64,000 nt of DNA from Peptoniphilus lacrimalis DSM 7455 (GCF_000378725.1 NZ_KB900372.1:1-64000); one strand, 5' to 3'. Counted from the stretch's first letter, positions 25,202-34,934 are shown. Program-made: numbers and translations. The notes: generated from the sequence alone by a model not told the origin.

Positions 25202-26321
25202 TTACGCCTTCCATACTTTTTAATTCTGTCCCAGGAAAATAGAAGCCCAAAATTTCTTCATATTTGAAATCACTTTTTGCCATCTTTTGAGCCCCATATT
25301 GACTCATTCCTACTCCATGACCAAATCCCTTTCCCTTAAGTGAAAAACTATCACCTAAATTCATTATTTCAAATAGTGTGGATTTACATTTCATAGAGCC
25401 GACTTTATTTCTAAATTGATTTCCTGTGAAATTCTTAACTCCATTTGCTCCTGTTACTGTTATATTTTTAATTCTTCCTGATGAGTCATAATCTGCTATC
25501 TCAATTGTATAAATTTCACCAAGACCTAATTTTGACAGTTCCTGATTAGTTAGAATAGCATCCCATTCATAAGTGGAATAAGGATCTTCTTTTGCAATTA
25601 GATAATCTACAATCTCGCCACCCCAAACATCTTTTGCATCAGCAGTATAGCCTCCAGAAGATGCTCCAAATATTGCTTCAATAACTTTTCCCTTATAGGT
25701 TAAAACTTGACCCTTGGTGGCTTCAACAGCTTTATCTGTAATTTTATTATAGCATGAGCTACCCCTATATACTTGACAAGCAGTTGTATCATCAAGATTA
25801 TAACCATTCTTTATACATTTATTTTTGTTACTTATTGCAAATGATCTTGAGGCTACAGCCTGGGCTTTTAAAGCCTCCTGTGCAAAAGACGGACTCATTT
25901 CCTTGGGTAAGATTCCCCTCAAATAATTTTCTATATCTATATTATTAATAATATCAAGTTTATTGTTGTTAATTCTAAAAGAAATAGCACCTAAGTAACT
26001 TCTTTTTAAATTTTCAACTTTAATTTCTTTAGAAGAATTAATTAGCATACTACCATCTAATGGGAAATTTTCCATTGTAAAATTCTCACCTTTTAAATAT
26101 ACCTTCCCATTTTTTAAAGTAACTTTTAATTCTTTTAAATTCGTATTATTTAATAATGAAAAATCTGATGATATAATTTGAAAATTAGCCTTAGTAGAAA
26201 GCTTAATTTCTTTATCAACAGGGTTAGATGGTCCAACTTTAATATTAAGTCTTTCTTCTGCCAATAAATTCATTGGACAGAGCATAAGAAATAGTAAGAA
26301 AATAAGTAAAATTTTTTTCAT
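25188..26321 (-). CDS. SpoIID/LytB domain protein
   Basis: A 377-residue secreted protein with a signal peptide at residues 1-21 and a SpoIID/LytB fold covering most of the rest. The family core is [20 protein letters not shown] followed by AVASRSFAI, and [14 protein letters not shown] near the C-terminus. SpoIID itself is a lytic transglycosylase of the sporulation engulfment complex. Related proteins occur in non-sporulating Firmicutes as general wall hydrolases. No other sporulation gene is in the window, so a wall-remodelling role is inferred. It sits between ruvB (4-base overlap) and queA (14-base overlap), in one transcript. Confidence 0.88.
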   Translation of the reverse strand: MKKILLIFLLFLMLCPMNLLAEERLNIKVGPSNPVDKEIKLSTKANFQIISSDFSLLNNTNLKELKVTLKNGKVYLKGENFTMENFPLDGSMLINSSKEIKVENLKRSYLGAISFRINNNKLDIINNIDIENYLRGILPKEMSPSFAQEALKAQAVASRSFAISNKNKCIKNGYNLDDTTACQVYRGSSCYNKITDKAVEATKGQVLTYKGKVIEAIFGASSGGYTADAKDVWGGEIVDYLIAKEDPYSTYEWDAILTNQELSKLGLGEIYTIEIADYDSSGRIKNITVTGANGVKNFTGNQFRNKVGSMKCKSTLFEIMNLGDSFSLKGKGFGHGVGMSQYGAQKMAKSDFKYEEILGFYFPGTELKSMEGVNENK

Positions 26322-27322
26322 TCTTCTTCTCCTTTATATTCTAAACCGAAATGGTCATAAGCTTTTTTTGTTGCAAGTCGACCTCTTGGTGTTCTAACTA
26401 TAAAGCCTATTTGCATTAAATAAGGTTCATAAACATCTTCTACTGTAATTCTATCTTCACCAATTGATGCAGAAATTGCATCAATCCCTACAGGTCTTCC
26501 TACAAAGTTTTCAATCATTGTTAAGATTATCTTTCTATCAATATTATCAAGACCATATTTATCTATTTCTAGCAAATTAAGTCCCTTAACAGCAACCTTT
26601 TCGGTAATTACCCCTCTTTCCACAACTTCTGCATAATCTCTAACTCTTTTTAAGAGTCTATTTGCAATACGAGGAGTTCCTCTTGACCTTTTGGCAATTT
26701 CTAAAGCGCCTTCTTTTTCAATTGGTATATTTAAAATTTCAGCAGATCTTATAACAATCTTAGTAAGAGCATCAATTGAATAAAGTTCCATATTTAAAAG
26801 AACTCCAAACCTATCTCTTAAAGGCGATGTCAACATACCTGATCTTGTTGTCGCTCCTATTAAAGTGAATTTTGCCAAATCAAGCCTAATAGAGCGTGCG
26901 GAAGGCCCCTTACCAATAATTATATCAAGTGCATAATCTTCCATAGCAGGATATAAAATTTCTTCAACAGATTTATTTAATCTGTGAATTTCATCAATAA
27001 AAAGAACATCATCTTCTTTTAAGTTTGTAAGAATTGATGCTAAATCCCCTTGCCTTTCTATGGCAGGACCAGACGTCACTTTTATATTTACGCCCATTTC
27101 ATTAGCAATAATTCCAGCTAAAGTGGTTTTTCCTAAACCTGGTGGCCCACTTAATAAAGTGTGGTCCAATGGTTCCTTCCTATTTTTTGCTGCCTTTATA
27201 AAAATTTTTAATTTATTTATAACCTTATCCTGGCCAATATAATCTAAAAGCCACTTAGGTCTTAAATTAATTTCCTGTTTATCTTCAACAGAAAAATTTG
27301 CATCAATAATTCTTTCATCCAT
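26318..27322 (-). CDS. ruvB: Holliday junction branch migration helicase RuvB
   Basis: A 334-residue AAA+ motor that drives branch migration with RuvA. Walker A is [11 protein letters not shown], Walker B is LFIDEIH, and sensor ATTRSG and arginine-finger SPLRDRFG motifs follow. The C-terminal winged helix ends near TPRGR, as usual. It starts directly after the ruvA stop. Confidence 0.98.
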   Translation of the reverse strand: MDERIIDANFSVEDKQEINLRPKWLLDYIGQDKVINKLKIFIKAAKNRKEPLDHTLLSGPPGLGKTTLAGIIANEMGVNIKVTSGPAIERQGDLASILTNLKEDDVLFIDEIHRLNKSVEEILYPAMEDYALDIIIGKGPSARSIRLDLAKFTLIGATTRSGMLTSPLRDRFGVLLNMELYSIDALTKIVIRSAEILNIPIEKEGALEIAKRSRGTPRIANRLLKRVRDYAEVVERGVITEKVAVKGLNLLEIDKYGLDNIDRKIILTMIENFVGRPVGIDAISASIGEDRITVEDVYEPYLMQIGFIVRTPRGRLATKKAYDHFGLEYKGEEE

Positions 27323-27919
27323 TTACTTTGCCATCACCTTCAGTGCCTGTCTAATAATTTCAGATAATTCTTGACTTTGATCTACATTTCTCAGAGCAAT
27401 TTTTGCTTCATATTCATTATAGCCTAAGGATAATAGAGCCTCAAGAGCAGGGTCATTATTGATATCTATTGTATCACTACTGTCTAATATACTTAAATCT
27501 AAATCTTCTGTAAAAGATTTTTTAGAAATCTTATCTTTGAGTTCAAGAATTATTCTATTAGCAGTCTTTTTTCCAACTCCTGGAGATTTTGTTAATATAT
27601 TTGCATCTTCACTTAAAATGGCACTTCTAAGTTGAGATGAACCCAAAGCTCCTAAAATTGTCATAGAAAGCTTTGGTCCAACACTTGATACAGTATTTAA
27701 TAAATCAAAAAGAGTTCTTGAATCTTTATTCAAAAAACCATAGAGTGATATATTATCCTCTCTTAATATTAATCTCAAATATATTTTTAACTCTTCATTC
27801 AAACTTAACTTTGAAATATCAAGTTGGCTAATAGATATTAAATATCCTATATCGTTATTATCAAGAACTATTTCGCCTTCATAAATTTCTGATATATTTC
27901 CCTTTATAAAATCTAACAT
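27323..27919 (-). CDS. ruvA: Holliday junction DNA helicase subunit RuvA
   Basis: A 198-residue junction-binding protein. The N-terminal OB-fold, paired helix-hairpin-helix motifs (VGPKLSMTILG and SPGVGKKTANRIILELK) and C-terminal RuvB-binding domain (ALLSLGYNEYEA) are in the standard order. Stop and start codons overlap with ruvC. Confidence 0.96.
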   Translation of the reverse strand: MLDFIKGNISEIYEGEIVLDNNDIGYLISISQLDISKLSLNEELKIYLRLILREDNISLYGFLNKDSRTLFDLLNTVSSVGPKLSMTILGALGSSQLRSAILSEDANILTKSPGVGKKTANRIILELKDKISKKSFTEDLDLSILDSSDTIDINNDPALEALLSLGYNEYEAKIALRNVDQSQELSEIIRQALKVMAK

Positions 27920-28413
27920 TATATCATCCTAAAACTTTCTTTAAAATTGATAGAAGAACCATGAGTTATGGCAACTGCAAGTGCATCTGCCACATCATCA
28001 GGCTTTGGTACTTCCTTTAAATTAAGTAAAACCTTTACCATATATTGAATCTGTTCCTTAGTAGCTCTACCATAACCAACCAAAGATTTTTTTATTTGCA
28101 AAGGTGTATATTCATAAACATTTCTTGTAAACTGTCTTGCAGCTAAAACTTCTACCCCTCTTGCCTGAGCAACTGTAATTGCAGTTTTAACGTTTTTATT
28201 AAAAAATAATTCTTCAAATGCTATATCATCTGGTTTAAATTTAATTATTAATTCAGACATTTGAGAATATATCATATCCAATCTATCAGTAATTGGGGTT
28301 TTTGCAGGAGTATTAATTTGACCATAGCTTACGGTCTTAAAAGAATTTCCTTTGAAATCTAAAATACCATAACCTATAATTGCAAGTCCAGGGTCAATTC
28401 CTAAAATTCTCAT
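27919..28413 (-). CDS. ruvC: crossover junction endodeoxyribonuclease RuvC
   Basis: A 164-residue Holliday junction resolvase with the acidic active-site residues in ILGIDPGLAIIGYG, AFEELFF and the C-terminal PDDVADALAVAI. Its ribosome-binding site (AAGAGGGA) abuts the T run of the upstream terminator, so expression needs read-through or a promoter within the upstream gene. It heads the ruvC-ruvA-ruvB-spoIID-like-queA-tgt-yajC run. Confidence 0.97.
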   Translation of the reverse strand: MRILGIDPGLAIIGYGILDFKGNSFKTVSYGQINTPAKTPITDRLDMIYSQMSELIIKFKPDDIAFEELFFNKNVKTAITVAQARGVEVLAARQFTRNVYEYTPLQIKKSLVGYGRATKEQIQYMVKVLLNLKEVPKPDDVADALAVAITHGSSINFKESFRMI

Positions 28414-28422
28414 ATTCCCTCT

Positions 28423-28452
28423 TAAAAAAATAAAGGTAGTTAACCTACCCTT
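28423..28452 (-). terminator. terminator or attenuator directly before ruvC
   Basis: An 8-bp stem (AAGGGTAG / CTACCTTT, one G-U) on the minus strand, followed by TTTATTTTTTT that runs straight into the ruvC Shine-Dalgarno. It overlaps the stop codon of the upstream gene. Confidence 0.8.
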
Positions 28453-29206
28453 ATTTATATCTTTTCATTACTTTATCGTTAATTCCATCCCAATATCCAT
28501 TGGTAAGAATTCTATAACCATCAACATATAAAAATTTTAATATTTTTTTATAGAGATTAGAAATCTCATTAACGGAGAGATACGAATTCATTTCCTTAAA
28601 TCTCGCAGAAGAATCATCACTAAATACAAGCTGTAAATCAAGGTGGGAGTTAATATTAAAAATCTTTTTTCTTAAAAGATTTTTATCAACGCCCCTAACG
28701 ATTGATGATATATAAGATCTAGTAAACCTATCCCTTCTTAAACATTTAAAAAGTTCCTTTTTAAAAATAACCACATCTTTATTTTTAAATTCATAGTTAT
28801 AAAGTTTCTTCCTACTGTATAGTTCTTCAATTGACAAATAGTTCAAGGCTATCATTTCAAGTTTATTGATTAATTTTGAAGAATTGAAACCTCTTCTGTA
28901 GCCCTCTAAATATAAATATAATTCTAATCTATTTATATCATCATGGATTAAACTAGATAGATTTCTGGCAATTAATTCTATGCCTCTTTTTTCTTTATAT
29001 AATTTTATTATATCTAAACGTAAATTTTCCAAAGACACATATCTGGGAAAAATATTTTCGATAGATTCTTCTATATTATAAATATTTAAAAGAATATTAA
29101 TACAGTCTGTTTCGTTGTTATAAAGGAAATTTTCAACTAGATAGTTTTTTATATCTTTAAAAGCAAAGTTTTTATTATTTGAAATTTTAATATTTGCCAA
29201 GCTCAT
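28451..29206 (-). CDS. hypothetical protein (251 residues)
   Basis: I do not recognise this protein. It is 251 residues, lysine- and isoleucine-rich, mostly predicted helical, with no signal peptide, membrane span or metal motif. The middle has several leucine-rich amphipathic helices (LELYLYLEGYRRGF, KLINKLEMIALNYLS). It starts at an ATG with CGGAGGA and has a plausible promoter (TATAAT near 29234). The terminator at its end falls just before ruvC. Codon use matches its neighbours, so it does not look foreign. Confidence 0.7.
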   Translation of the reverse strand: MSLANIKISNNKNFAFKDIKNYLVENFLYNNETDCINILLNIYNIEESIENIFPRYVSLENLRLDIIKLYKEKRGIELIARNLSSLIHDDINRLELYLYLEGYRRGFNSSKLINKLEMIALNYLSIEELYSRKKLYNYEFKNKDVVIFKKELFKCLRRDRFTRSYISSIVRGVDKNLLRKKIFNINSHLDLQLVFSDDSSARFKEMNSYLSVNEISNLYKKILKFLYVDGYRILTNGYWDGINDKVMKRYK

Positions 29207-29296
29207 AAAAATTCCTCCGAAATCTATTTTTTATTATACTATAAATTTAAGAGTAATTGTTAAAAAGAAAGCAAATTTTTTAATATTAAATTTATA

Positions 29297-30292
29297 TTAC
29301 AATAATATAATACCATCTTTTTTGGCTTGTTGCCTTGTAAGCTCATCCCAAACGCCAACTTGAACTTCCCCTATATGCTTTTTTTCTAAAAAGTACATAC
29401 ATATTCTTGATTGGCCAATACCCCCACCTATTGTATAGGGAAGATTTTTTTCTATTATATCTCTGTGATAAGGAAGGGTAAGTCTATCTTCATTGCCACA
29501 AATTTTGCATTGGCTAACTATAGAATCTTCATCGACTCTTATTCCCATGCTTGATAATTCAATAGAATCATTTAAAACACTATCCCAAAATATTATATCT
29601 CCATTTAAGTCCCAATCATCATAATCTGGACTTCTAAGGTCATGAGGCTTGCCTGATTTTAATTTTTTTCCGATTCCTTGTATGAAAACTGCCTTCTTAT
29701 CTTTTGTAATTTCATGTTCCCTTTCTTTAGGACTTAAATCAGGGTAAGCATCTTCAAGTTCTTGAGATGAAACAAAGAAAATTTTTTCAGGCAACTTTTT
29801 GGATAAAATGTATGGATAAGTTTGATTAATATATTCTTCACTTCTTTTAAATACCGAAAATATTTCTTTAACGACAAGATGTAAATAATCGTCATTTCTA
29901 TCAGAAACTCCTATTATTTTTTCCCAATCCCATTGATCAACATAAGACGAATGAATATTATCAAGACTTTCTTCAGCCCTTATTGCATTCATATCTGCAT
30001 AGATTCCTTCATACATACCAAAATTATATTTTTTTAATGCATTTCTTTTCCATTTTGCTAAAGATTGCACAATTTCAACATTAATATCATATTTTCTAAT
30101 ATTAAAGTTAACAGCTTTTTCTCCGGACAAATTGTCGTTCAAACCTGTTTCAGGTCTAACAAAAAGAGGTGCTGAAACTCTTGCCAAATTTAATGTGCTT
30201 GCTAAATCTCTTTGAAAATAATCTTTTAAAGATTTTATTGCAATTTGTGTTTCTCTTAGATCTAAATACTTTGCTTCTGAATTATTAATCAT
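29297..30292 (-). CDS. asnA: aspartate--ammonia ligase (asparagine synthetase A)
   Basis: A 331-residue class II aminoacyl-tRNA-synthetase-like enzyme that makes asparagine from aspartate, ammonia and ATP. Characteristic segments are LARVSAPLFVRPETGLNDNL, VVQSLAKWKR-type residues (IVQSLAKWKR), SYVDQWDWEKI, and the ATP-site GGGIGQSRICM. The frame is open to a TTG at 30304, but the ATG at 30292 follows GGAGG at the right distance. No T-box is seen upstream. The gene follows the terminator of the phospholipase-like gene. Confidence 0.96.
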   Translation of the reverse strand: MINNSEAKYLDLRETQIAIKSLKDYFQRDLASTLNLARVSAPLFVRPETGLNDNLSGEKAVNFNIRKYDINVEIVQSLAKWKRNALKKYNFGMYEGIYADMNAIRAEESLDNIHSSYVDQWDWEKIIGVSDRNDDYLHLVVKEIFSVFKRSEEYINQTYPYILSKKLPEKIFFVSSQELEDAYPDLSPKEREHEITKDKKAVFIQGIGKKLKSGKPHDLRSPDYDDWDLNGDIIFWDSVLNDSIELSSMGIRVDEDSIVSQCKICGNEDRLTLPYHRDIIEKNLPYTIGGGIGQSRICMYFLEKKHIGEVQVGVWDELTRQQAKKDGIILL

Positions 30293-30310
30293 CTTTTCCT
30301 CCAAATTAAT

Positions 30311-30343
30311 TAAAAAAAGGCAAGGTAAATGACCTTTGCCTTA
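30311..30343 (-). terminator. terminator after the phospholipase-like gene
   Basis: AAGGCAAAGGTCA pairs imperfectly with TACCTTGCCTT on the minus strand and is followed by seven T residues. It lies between this gene and asnA. Confidence 0.75.
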
Positions 30344-30382
30344 ATATAACAATCTATTCTATTTAATATACTGCACATTCGT

Positions 30383-31033
30383 CTATGAAAATTGAATTTC
30401 TAAATCTTCATTGTAAACAAGTGCAGATTCAATAACAAAGGATGCTATTTTAGAACTTATATCTAGTGCAAAATTCATATCAGTATCAAAACTTATAGGA
30501 GCATTTTTATATTCACATATAACTGTTTCTATATATTCTTTAACTCTAACTTTAAGCTTTTTATCAACATTTTCGAATAAATCTAAATTTTTAGTATTTA
30601 TAACGTACTCATAATTTTCTTCCTTAAATTTTTGTGATAACACATATACATTAAGGTCTGATTCATACTTAATATGTGCTTTCATATCATCAAAGAAAGT
30701 CATCCTATAAGCATGCGGATAGCAACAATAATCAGAAAGATAATGAGAAATTATACCTAACTTCTTAGATAAATAATTAATCAAAATAGGATTAGTGTTC
30801 TCTTGTAAATTTGAATATCTACAAAAATAAATCAAGTTAGATATCTCTTTAGAAATAAAATTTATTGACTCTTTTTGATAATGTCTTATTAGTTTGTAAT
30901 AAGGCAAAACATCAGGACAAACACTTCCCCATTGTATCTTATTCAAATTTAAATTAATGTTATAATCTTGTTTTACCCTTTGATGAATAATAGTTGCTAT
31001 AACTTTATGAGTATTAGCTAAAATTTTAAGCAC
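30383..31033 (-). CDS. zinc-dependent phospholipase C-family protein
   Basis: A 216-residue protein resembling the zinc-dependent phospholipase C/S1-P1 fold. Candidate ligands are His in the N-terminal ANTHKVIA, WGSVCPDVLPYY (Trp-Asp), ISHYLSDYCCYPHAY (His, Asp, His) and HIKYESDL (His-Glu). There is no signal peptide, so it differs from secreted clostridial alpha-toxin-like enzymes and is probably an intracellular or uncharacterised member. The annotated GTG start directly abuts its GGGAG, which is too close. An ATT at 31024 would be better placed. It lies between the GH18 gene and asnA. Confidence 0.75.
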   Translation of the reverse strand: MLKILANTHKVIATIIHQRVKQDYNINLNLNKIQWGSVCPDVLPYYKLIRHYQKESINFISKEISNLIYFCRYSNLQENTNPILINYLSKKLGIISHYLSDYCCYPHAYRMTFFDDMKAHIKYESDLNVYVLSQKFKEENYEYVINTKNLDLFENVDKKLKVRVKEYIETVICEYKNAPISFDTDMNFALDISSKIASFVIESALVYNEDLEIQFS

Positions 31034-31090
31034 TCCCTTTAATTAAAATACAATTAATTTTGCAATTCATTTATAATTTTATCTAATAAT

Positions 31091-31124
31091 AAAAAAAATG
31101 TCAATGTTAGTGATTGACATTTTC
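31091..31124 (-). terminator. terminator after the GH18 gene
   Basis: A 9-bp perfect stem (AAATGTCAA / TTGACATTT) on the minus strand, 9-base loop and eight T residues. Confidence 0.9.
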
Positions 31125-31138
31125 ATTAGAAATTATTA

Positions 31139-32776
31139 TTAATATTTCAAATCTTTTATTTCATTGTTTATAGCATCCCAAATATCAAAAGTTTCAAAAC
31201 CCAATCTCCAAGATGCAATCCCTCTTAACTTGTACTTATTAACTAGACTAGTTTTAAGAGCTAAAGAATTTTTCTCTTCCAGCCAAATTTTATAAAGGGC
31301 ATCACCCTCGTTAAATTCCACATAAAATTGTCCACATTCGTCATTCCACTTAGGTTTTAACCCCTTAGACCCAATAATATTATTAGTTTGGTCCATAGAA
31401 ATTGCTTTAGAAGAAACTTTACCATTTTTTTCGCACCAAAGCCTTGAATATAAAGGAACTCCTAAAATCATTTTATCTCTAGGAATTGACTTGAACAAAA
31501 CATTAATTGAACCTTCAACCCAAGGATATTCAGCAACTGAACCTGACTTTTCAGAAGATGACCAATGTTGGTCATATGCCATTATTACAACTAAGTCACA
31601 AATCTCTGCAAGTGCTTTTCTATCGTAGGGTTCTTTTGTTACATCCGATGATATCTGTGGAGTTACATCAACTGAAATCATTATATTTTCTGACTTTGCT
31701 TTTTCAGATAATTCTTTTACAAAAGTTGTAAATAAATCTCTGTCACTAATTTTAAAACCTTCAAAGTCAATATTTAGACCTTTCATGCCATATTTTTTAC
31801 ATAATTCTATAGTTTTATCAATTATTTTTTTTCTTGAATTTTCATTTGACAATGCCTTGTTAGTAATCTCTGCATCAAAAGAGTTATCAAGATATCCCCA
31901 AACATCAATACCCATAGCTCTATATCTATTGACATAATCAATATTTCCCCTATCAATTAAATCTCCATTTCCATTCATTATAGAAAACCATGTTGGAATT
32001 ATGATATCAACACCTGGTATATTTTTAATATTTGCAATCTTATCTTCAGAGTGTCCAGCATAAGTGTAATCCCAAGTAATATTTAAGGGTTTTTTTGCTT
32101 GAGTATTTAATTCATGAGGTGGAATTTCTGTAATATTATCTAAATAATCTTTATGGACATAACCAGCATATCCGTTATATTCTCTTACCCTATAATAAGA
32201 ATTTTCTTGGTCGTATAGAAATACTTTACTATCTTTAGGAACTTTTTTAATTAATTTTGATCTTTTCTTAGACATTTCTCTCAAGTTTACATCAGTTGTT
32301 GTTGTAGCAATTTTATGAGAAATGCTTAAATTATCAAGTACATATGACTTATTATCTTTATCATATCTTAAATCAAAATTATAATCATAAATAAAAGATT
32401 CAATAGGTAACATTAATTTACCATCTATTTTTTTAACAGGTGAACGCAAAATAACCTTGTGTCCAGAAAAATTTGCTTGCTTGCTGTCTAAAGGCAAAAC
32501 TTTTGAACCTTTTGAGTTATTAATATAAATTTTATTTTCACTCTCATTGAAATTTATATTTTTATCTATATTTTCTTTTATAAAATCATAAGAAATATAT
32601 AATTGTCCATCCTCTTGTCTATAATAATCCTTCTTGTCTACTAACTTATCTTCGCATAAAAAACTTAGTCCTTCATACATATCAGATTGTTTGTTGTTTC
32701 CCCTATTTTCAACAAAGAAAAATAATCCTGCAGCAAGTGCCAATAAAATAAATATTCCTATAAAAAATTTTTTCAT
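31139..32776 (-). CDS. GH18-family glycoside hydrolase with SH3b domain (YaaH/LysM-lacking germination-hydrolase type)
   Basis: A 545-residue exported protein anchored or secreted by an N-terminal hydrophobic segment (FFIGIFILLALAAGLFFF). Residues about 35-150 resemble a copper-amine-oxidase N-terminal repeat. Residues about 150-215 form an SH3b domain (VNLREMSKKRSKLIKKV, YNGYAGYVHKDYL). The rest is a GH18 TIM barrel with the catalytic glutamate in KGLNIDFEGF, then VIMAYDQH and GVPLYSRLW. It probably cleaves a beta-1,4-linked amino sugar polymer such as peptidoglycan. The ATG at 32776 has AAAGGAG; an upstream TTG at 32797 is less likely. Confidence 0.88.
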   Translation of the reverse strand: MKKFFIGIFILLALAAGLFFFVENRGNNKQSDMYEGLSFLCEDKLVDKKDYYRQEDGQLYISYDFIKENIDKNINFNESENKIYINNSKGSKVLPLDSKQANFSGHKVILRSPVKKIDGKLMLPIESFIYDYNFDLRYDKDNKSYVLDNLSISHKIATTTTDVNLREMSKKRSKLIKKVPKDSKVFLYDQENSYYRVREYNGYAGYVHKDYLDNITEIPPHELNTQAKKPLNITWDYTYAGHSEDKIANIKNIPGVDIIIPTWFSIMNGNGDLIDRGNIDYVNRYRAMGIDVWGYLDNSFDAEITNKALSNENSRKKIIDKTIELCKKYGMKGLNIDFEGFKISDRDLFTTFVKELSEKAKSENIMISVDVTPQISSDVTKEPYDRKALAEICDLVVIMAYDQHWSSSEKSGSVAEYPWVEGSINVLFKSIPRDKMILGVPLYSRLWCEKNGKVSSKAISMDQTNNIIGSKGLKPKWNDECGQFYVEFNEGDALYKIWLEEKNSLALKTSLVNKYKLRGIASWRLGFETFDIWDAINNEIKDLKY

Positions 32777-32799
32777 AAAGCTCCTTTCTTCATTCAAAA

Positions 32800-32836
32800 T
32801 AAAGGAAACTAAAATGAGTCTTAGCTCATTTTAGTA
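32800..32836 (-). terminator. terminator after rplS
   Basis: An 11-bp perfect stem (ACTAAAATGAG / CTCATTTTAGT) with a six-base loop on the minus strand starts at the rplS stop. The T run is broken (TTTCCTTTATTTT), so termination may be partial and allow read-through into the GH18 gene. Confidence 0.75.
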
Positions 32837-33178
32837 ATTTATTTTTTCCTTAACTTTTGCAGCTTTACCTTGTCTATCTCTTAGATAGTATAGTTTAGCT
32901 CTTCTAACTTTACCCTTACGAACAACTTTAATTTCAGCTATTCTTGGAGAATTAATTAAAAAAGTTCTTTCAACTCCTATACCGTAAGAAATTCTTCTAA
33001 CAGTGAAAGTTTTTCTTGAACTCTTACCTTGTTTTTTGATTACAATACCTTCGAAAACTTGGACTCTTTCTCTAGTACCTTCAATAATTCTATAGTGGAC
33101 TTGAATTGTATCTCCCACTCTAAATTCAGGTAAATTATCTTTTATAAATTCATCTTCTATTGATCTAATTATATCCAT
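32831..33178 (-). CDS. rplS: 50S ribosomal protein L19
   Basis: A 115-residue ribosomal protein at the 30S-50S interface. It contains [28 protein letters not shown] and the [18 protein letters not shown]-terminus. It overlaps the trmD end by 14 bases and closes the ylxM-ffh-rpsP-khpA-rimM-trmD-rplS operon. Confidence 0.98.
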   Translation of the reverse strand: MDIIRSIEDEFIKDNLPEFRVGDTIQVHYRIIEGTRERVQVFEGIVIKKQGKSSRKTFTVRRISYGIGVERTFLINSPRIAEIKVVRKGKVRRAKLYYLRDRQGKAAKVKEKINY

Positions 33179-33905
33179 TTTCCTCCTCCTCTCGTATTTC
33201 TTTTAATAAAATTTTTTCTTCATTATTTAATTCTTTTTTTTCTAATAAATCAGGTCTTTTTTTAAGAGTAATCCTTAGTGACTCTTTCAAGCGATATTTT
33301 CTTATCTTTTCATGATCTCCTGATAATAAAATATCAGGAACCTTTAAACCTTTAAAATCTCTAGGTCTTGTATATTGAGGATATTCCAGTAAGCCATTAT
33401 AAAATGACTCATCTGTATATGATTCTTCTGAGGAAAGACTACCATCTAAGAGTCTAGTTACTCCATCAATAAGAACCATTGAGCCTATCTCTCCACCAGT
33501 TAAAACAAAATCACCAATGGAAATTTCCTCATCGACATAATTATCTATAACTCTGGCATCAATACCTTCATAATGACCATTTAATAAAATAATATGCTCT
33601 TCATTTTTAAGCTCTTTTAATTTTTCTTGATTTAAAGTTTTTCCATGAGCACTTAAAAAATAAACTTTTGCCTTTTGGCTTTTGCAGCTTTCAATAGCCT
33701 GAACTATTGGAGAAACCTGCATAAGCATTCCTGGCCCACCACCAAAAGGATAATCATCTACTTGTAGATACTTATTAATGGCAAAATCTCTAATATCTAT
33801 TACCTCAAGTTCTACAATATTGTCTTTTATAGCTCTTCCAACAATTGAATAATCCCTAAGCGAATTAATAAACTCCGGAAATAAAGTTAGTACAGAAATT
33901 TTCAC
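33165..33905 (-). CDS. trmD: tRNA (guanine-N1-)-methyltransferase
   Basis: A 246-residue SPOUT-class enzyme that forms m1G37. It has [33 protein letters not shown] and the knot segment [13 protein letters not shown]. The start is GTG in a GTGA overlap with rimM. Length and order are standard. Confidence 0.98.
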   Translation of the reverse strand: MKISVLTLFPEFINSLRDYSIVGRAIKDNIVELEVIDIRDFAINKYLQVDDYPFGGGPGMLMQVSPIVQAIESCKSQKAKVYFLSAHGKTLNQEKLKELKNEEHIILLNGHYEGIDARVIDNYVDEEISIGDFVLTGGEIGSMVLIDGVTRLLDGSLSSEESYTDESFYNGLLEYPQYTRPRDFKGLKVPDILLSGDHEKIRKYRLKESLRITLKKRPDLLEKKELNNEEKILLKEIREEEENGYN

Positions 33906-34402
33906 TCTCTCATCCCTTCAATGGGGTCAGCTATAATAACATCTCCAATATCCTTAACAAATTCCTTAACATTTGGTATATAGTAGCGAAAATTCTCGTT
34001 TTTAATAACAAGAACATCATTTGCTGGATAAGAATCTATTTTTTCCAAAATTCCAAGAAATTCATTATTTGAATCATAAACTTCCTTACCAATTAAGTCC
34101 CATACATAAAAAGTCCCTTGTGGCAATTTTTCTCTGTCCTTATCATAAATATAAAGATATGAATTTTTAAATTTCAAGACATCATTAATATCATCATGTC
34201 CTTTTAATTTTAAAAAAACAAAACCTTTGTCATATCTTACAGAAGAGATTTCATAAGAGTCTTTATTTTGACCTAAAAGTATATAATCCAGCTTAGAATA
34301 TCTTTTGATATTATCAGTAAAAGGTCTTACTTTAAGCTCTCCCTTTATACCAAAAGTATTAATAATCTCGCCTATACAAGTTAAATCATTCTTGGATTTC
34401 AT
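33902..34402 (-). CDS. rimM: 16S rRNA processing protein RimM
   Basis: A 166-residue 30S assembly factor. The N-terminal GEIINTFGIKGELKVRPFTD and the C-terminal PRC-barrel (FYVWDLIGKEVYD, VIADPIEGM) are intact. Its start overlaps the khpA gene. Confidence 0.96.
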   Translation of the reverse strand: MKSKNDLTCIGEIINTFGIKGELKVRPFTDNIKRYSKLDYILLGQNKDSYEISSVRYDKGFVFLKLKGHDDINDVLKFKNSYLYIYDKDREKLPQGTFYVWDLIGKEVYDSNNEFLGILEKIDSYPANDVLVIKNENFRYYIPNVKEFVKDIGDVIIADPIEGMRE

Positions 34403-34625
34403 CTATTTCTAAATTGACCTTTATTTCTTCTTTTAATGATACAGCTTTTAAAATAGACCTGATTGCTTTTGCAATTCTGCCTTGTTTTCCAATAACTTTT
34501 CCCATGTCGGTTGAAGAGACTTGTAGAAGTATATTGTTAACATCTTCGCCTTCTTGAGAGCTTACTTTAACCTTTTCCGGTTCATCAACTAAAGACTTTG
34601 CAATGTATTCAATTAATTCAACCAT
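34386..34625 (-). CDS. khpA: KH-domain RNA-binding protein KhpA
   Basis: A small protein with a single KH domain (GKVIGKQGRIAKAIRSIL, the GxxG loop at GKQG). In Firmicutes KhpA acts with KhpB/Jag in RNA binding and cell-division control. The ATG at 34625 (MVELIEY) follows GGAGG and gives 79 residues; a TTG at 34637 is part of the ribosome-binding region. It lies between rpsP and rimM, as is usual. Confidence 0.95.
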   Translation of the reverse strand: MVELIEYIAKSLVDEPEKVKVSSQEGEDVNNILLQVSSTDMGKVIGKQGRIAKAIRSILKAVSLKEEIKVNLEIDEIQE

Positions 34626-34637
34626 GTATGCCTCCAA

Positions 34638-34934
34638 TTATTTATTTATTGGTTCTTCTTGAGCTTCTTCATTTTTAGAAGCTTCTTTATTTATATAAAC
34701 AGAATTTTCTCTAAAAAGTCTATCTACTGTATCAGTAGGTTTAGCTCCATTTAGAATCCATGTGTTAGCTTTTTCACTGTTTACAACAAATTTCTTTGGT
34801 TGAGTCAATGGATCATAATAACCAATTTCTTCGATTACTCTACCATCTCTAGGACTACGTGAATCCGCTACAACAACTCTATAAAATGGTTTTTTCTTAG
34901 TACCCATTCTTCTTAATCTAATTTTAACTGCCAA
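34638..34934 (-). CDS. rpsP: 30S ribosomal protein S16
   Basis: A 98-residue ribosomal protein with [25 protein letters not shown] and [10 protein letters not shown]. The start codon is TTG, supported by GGAGGTGA at the right spacing and by homology of the N-terminus. It follows ffh in the operon. Confidence 0.97.
   Translation of the reverse strand: MAVKIRLRRMGTKKKPFYRVVVADSRSPRDGRVIEEIGYYDPLTQPKKFVVNSEKANTWILNGAKPTDTVDRLFRENSVYINKEASKNEEAQEEPINK

Noticed and set aside
30293-30382. T-box or other amino-acid-sensing leader before asnA
   Set aside because: The gap is only 90 bases, holds the upstream terminator, and lacks the T-box sequence and specifier loop.
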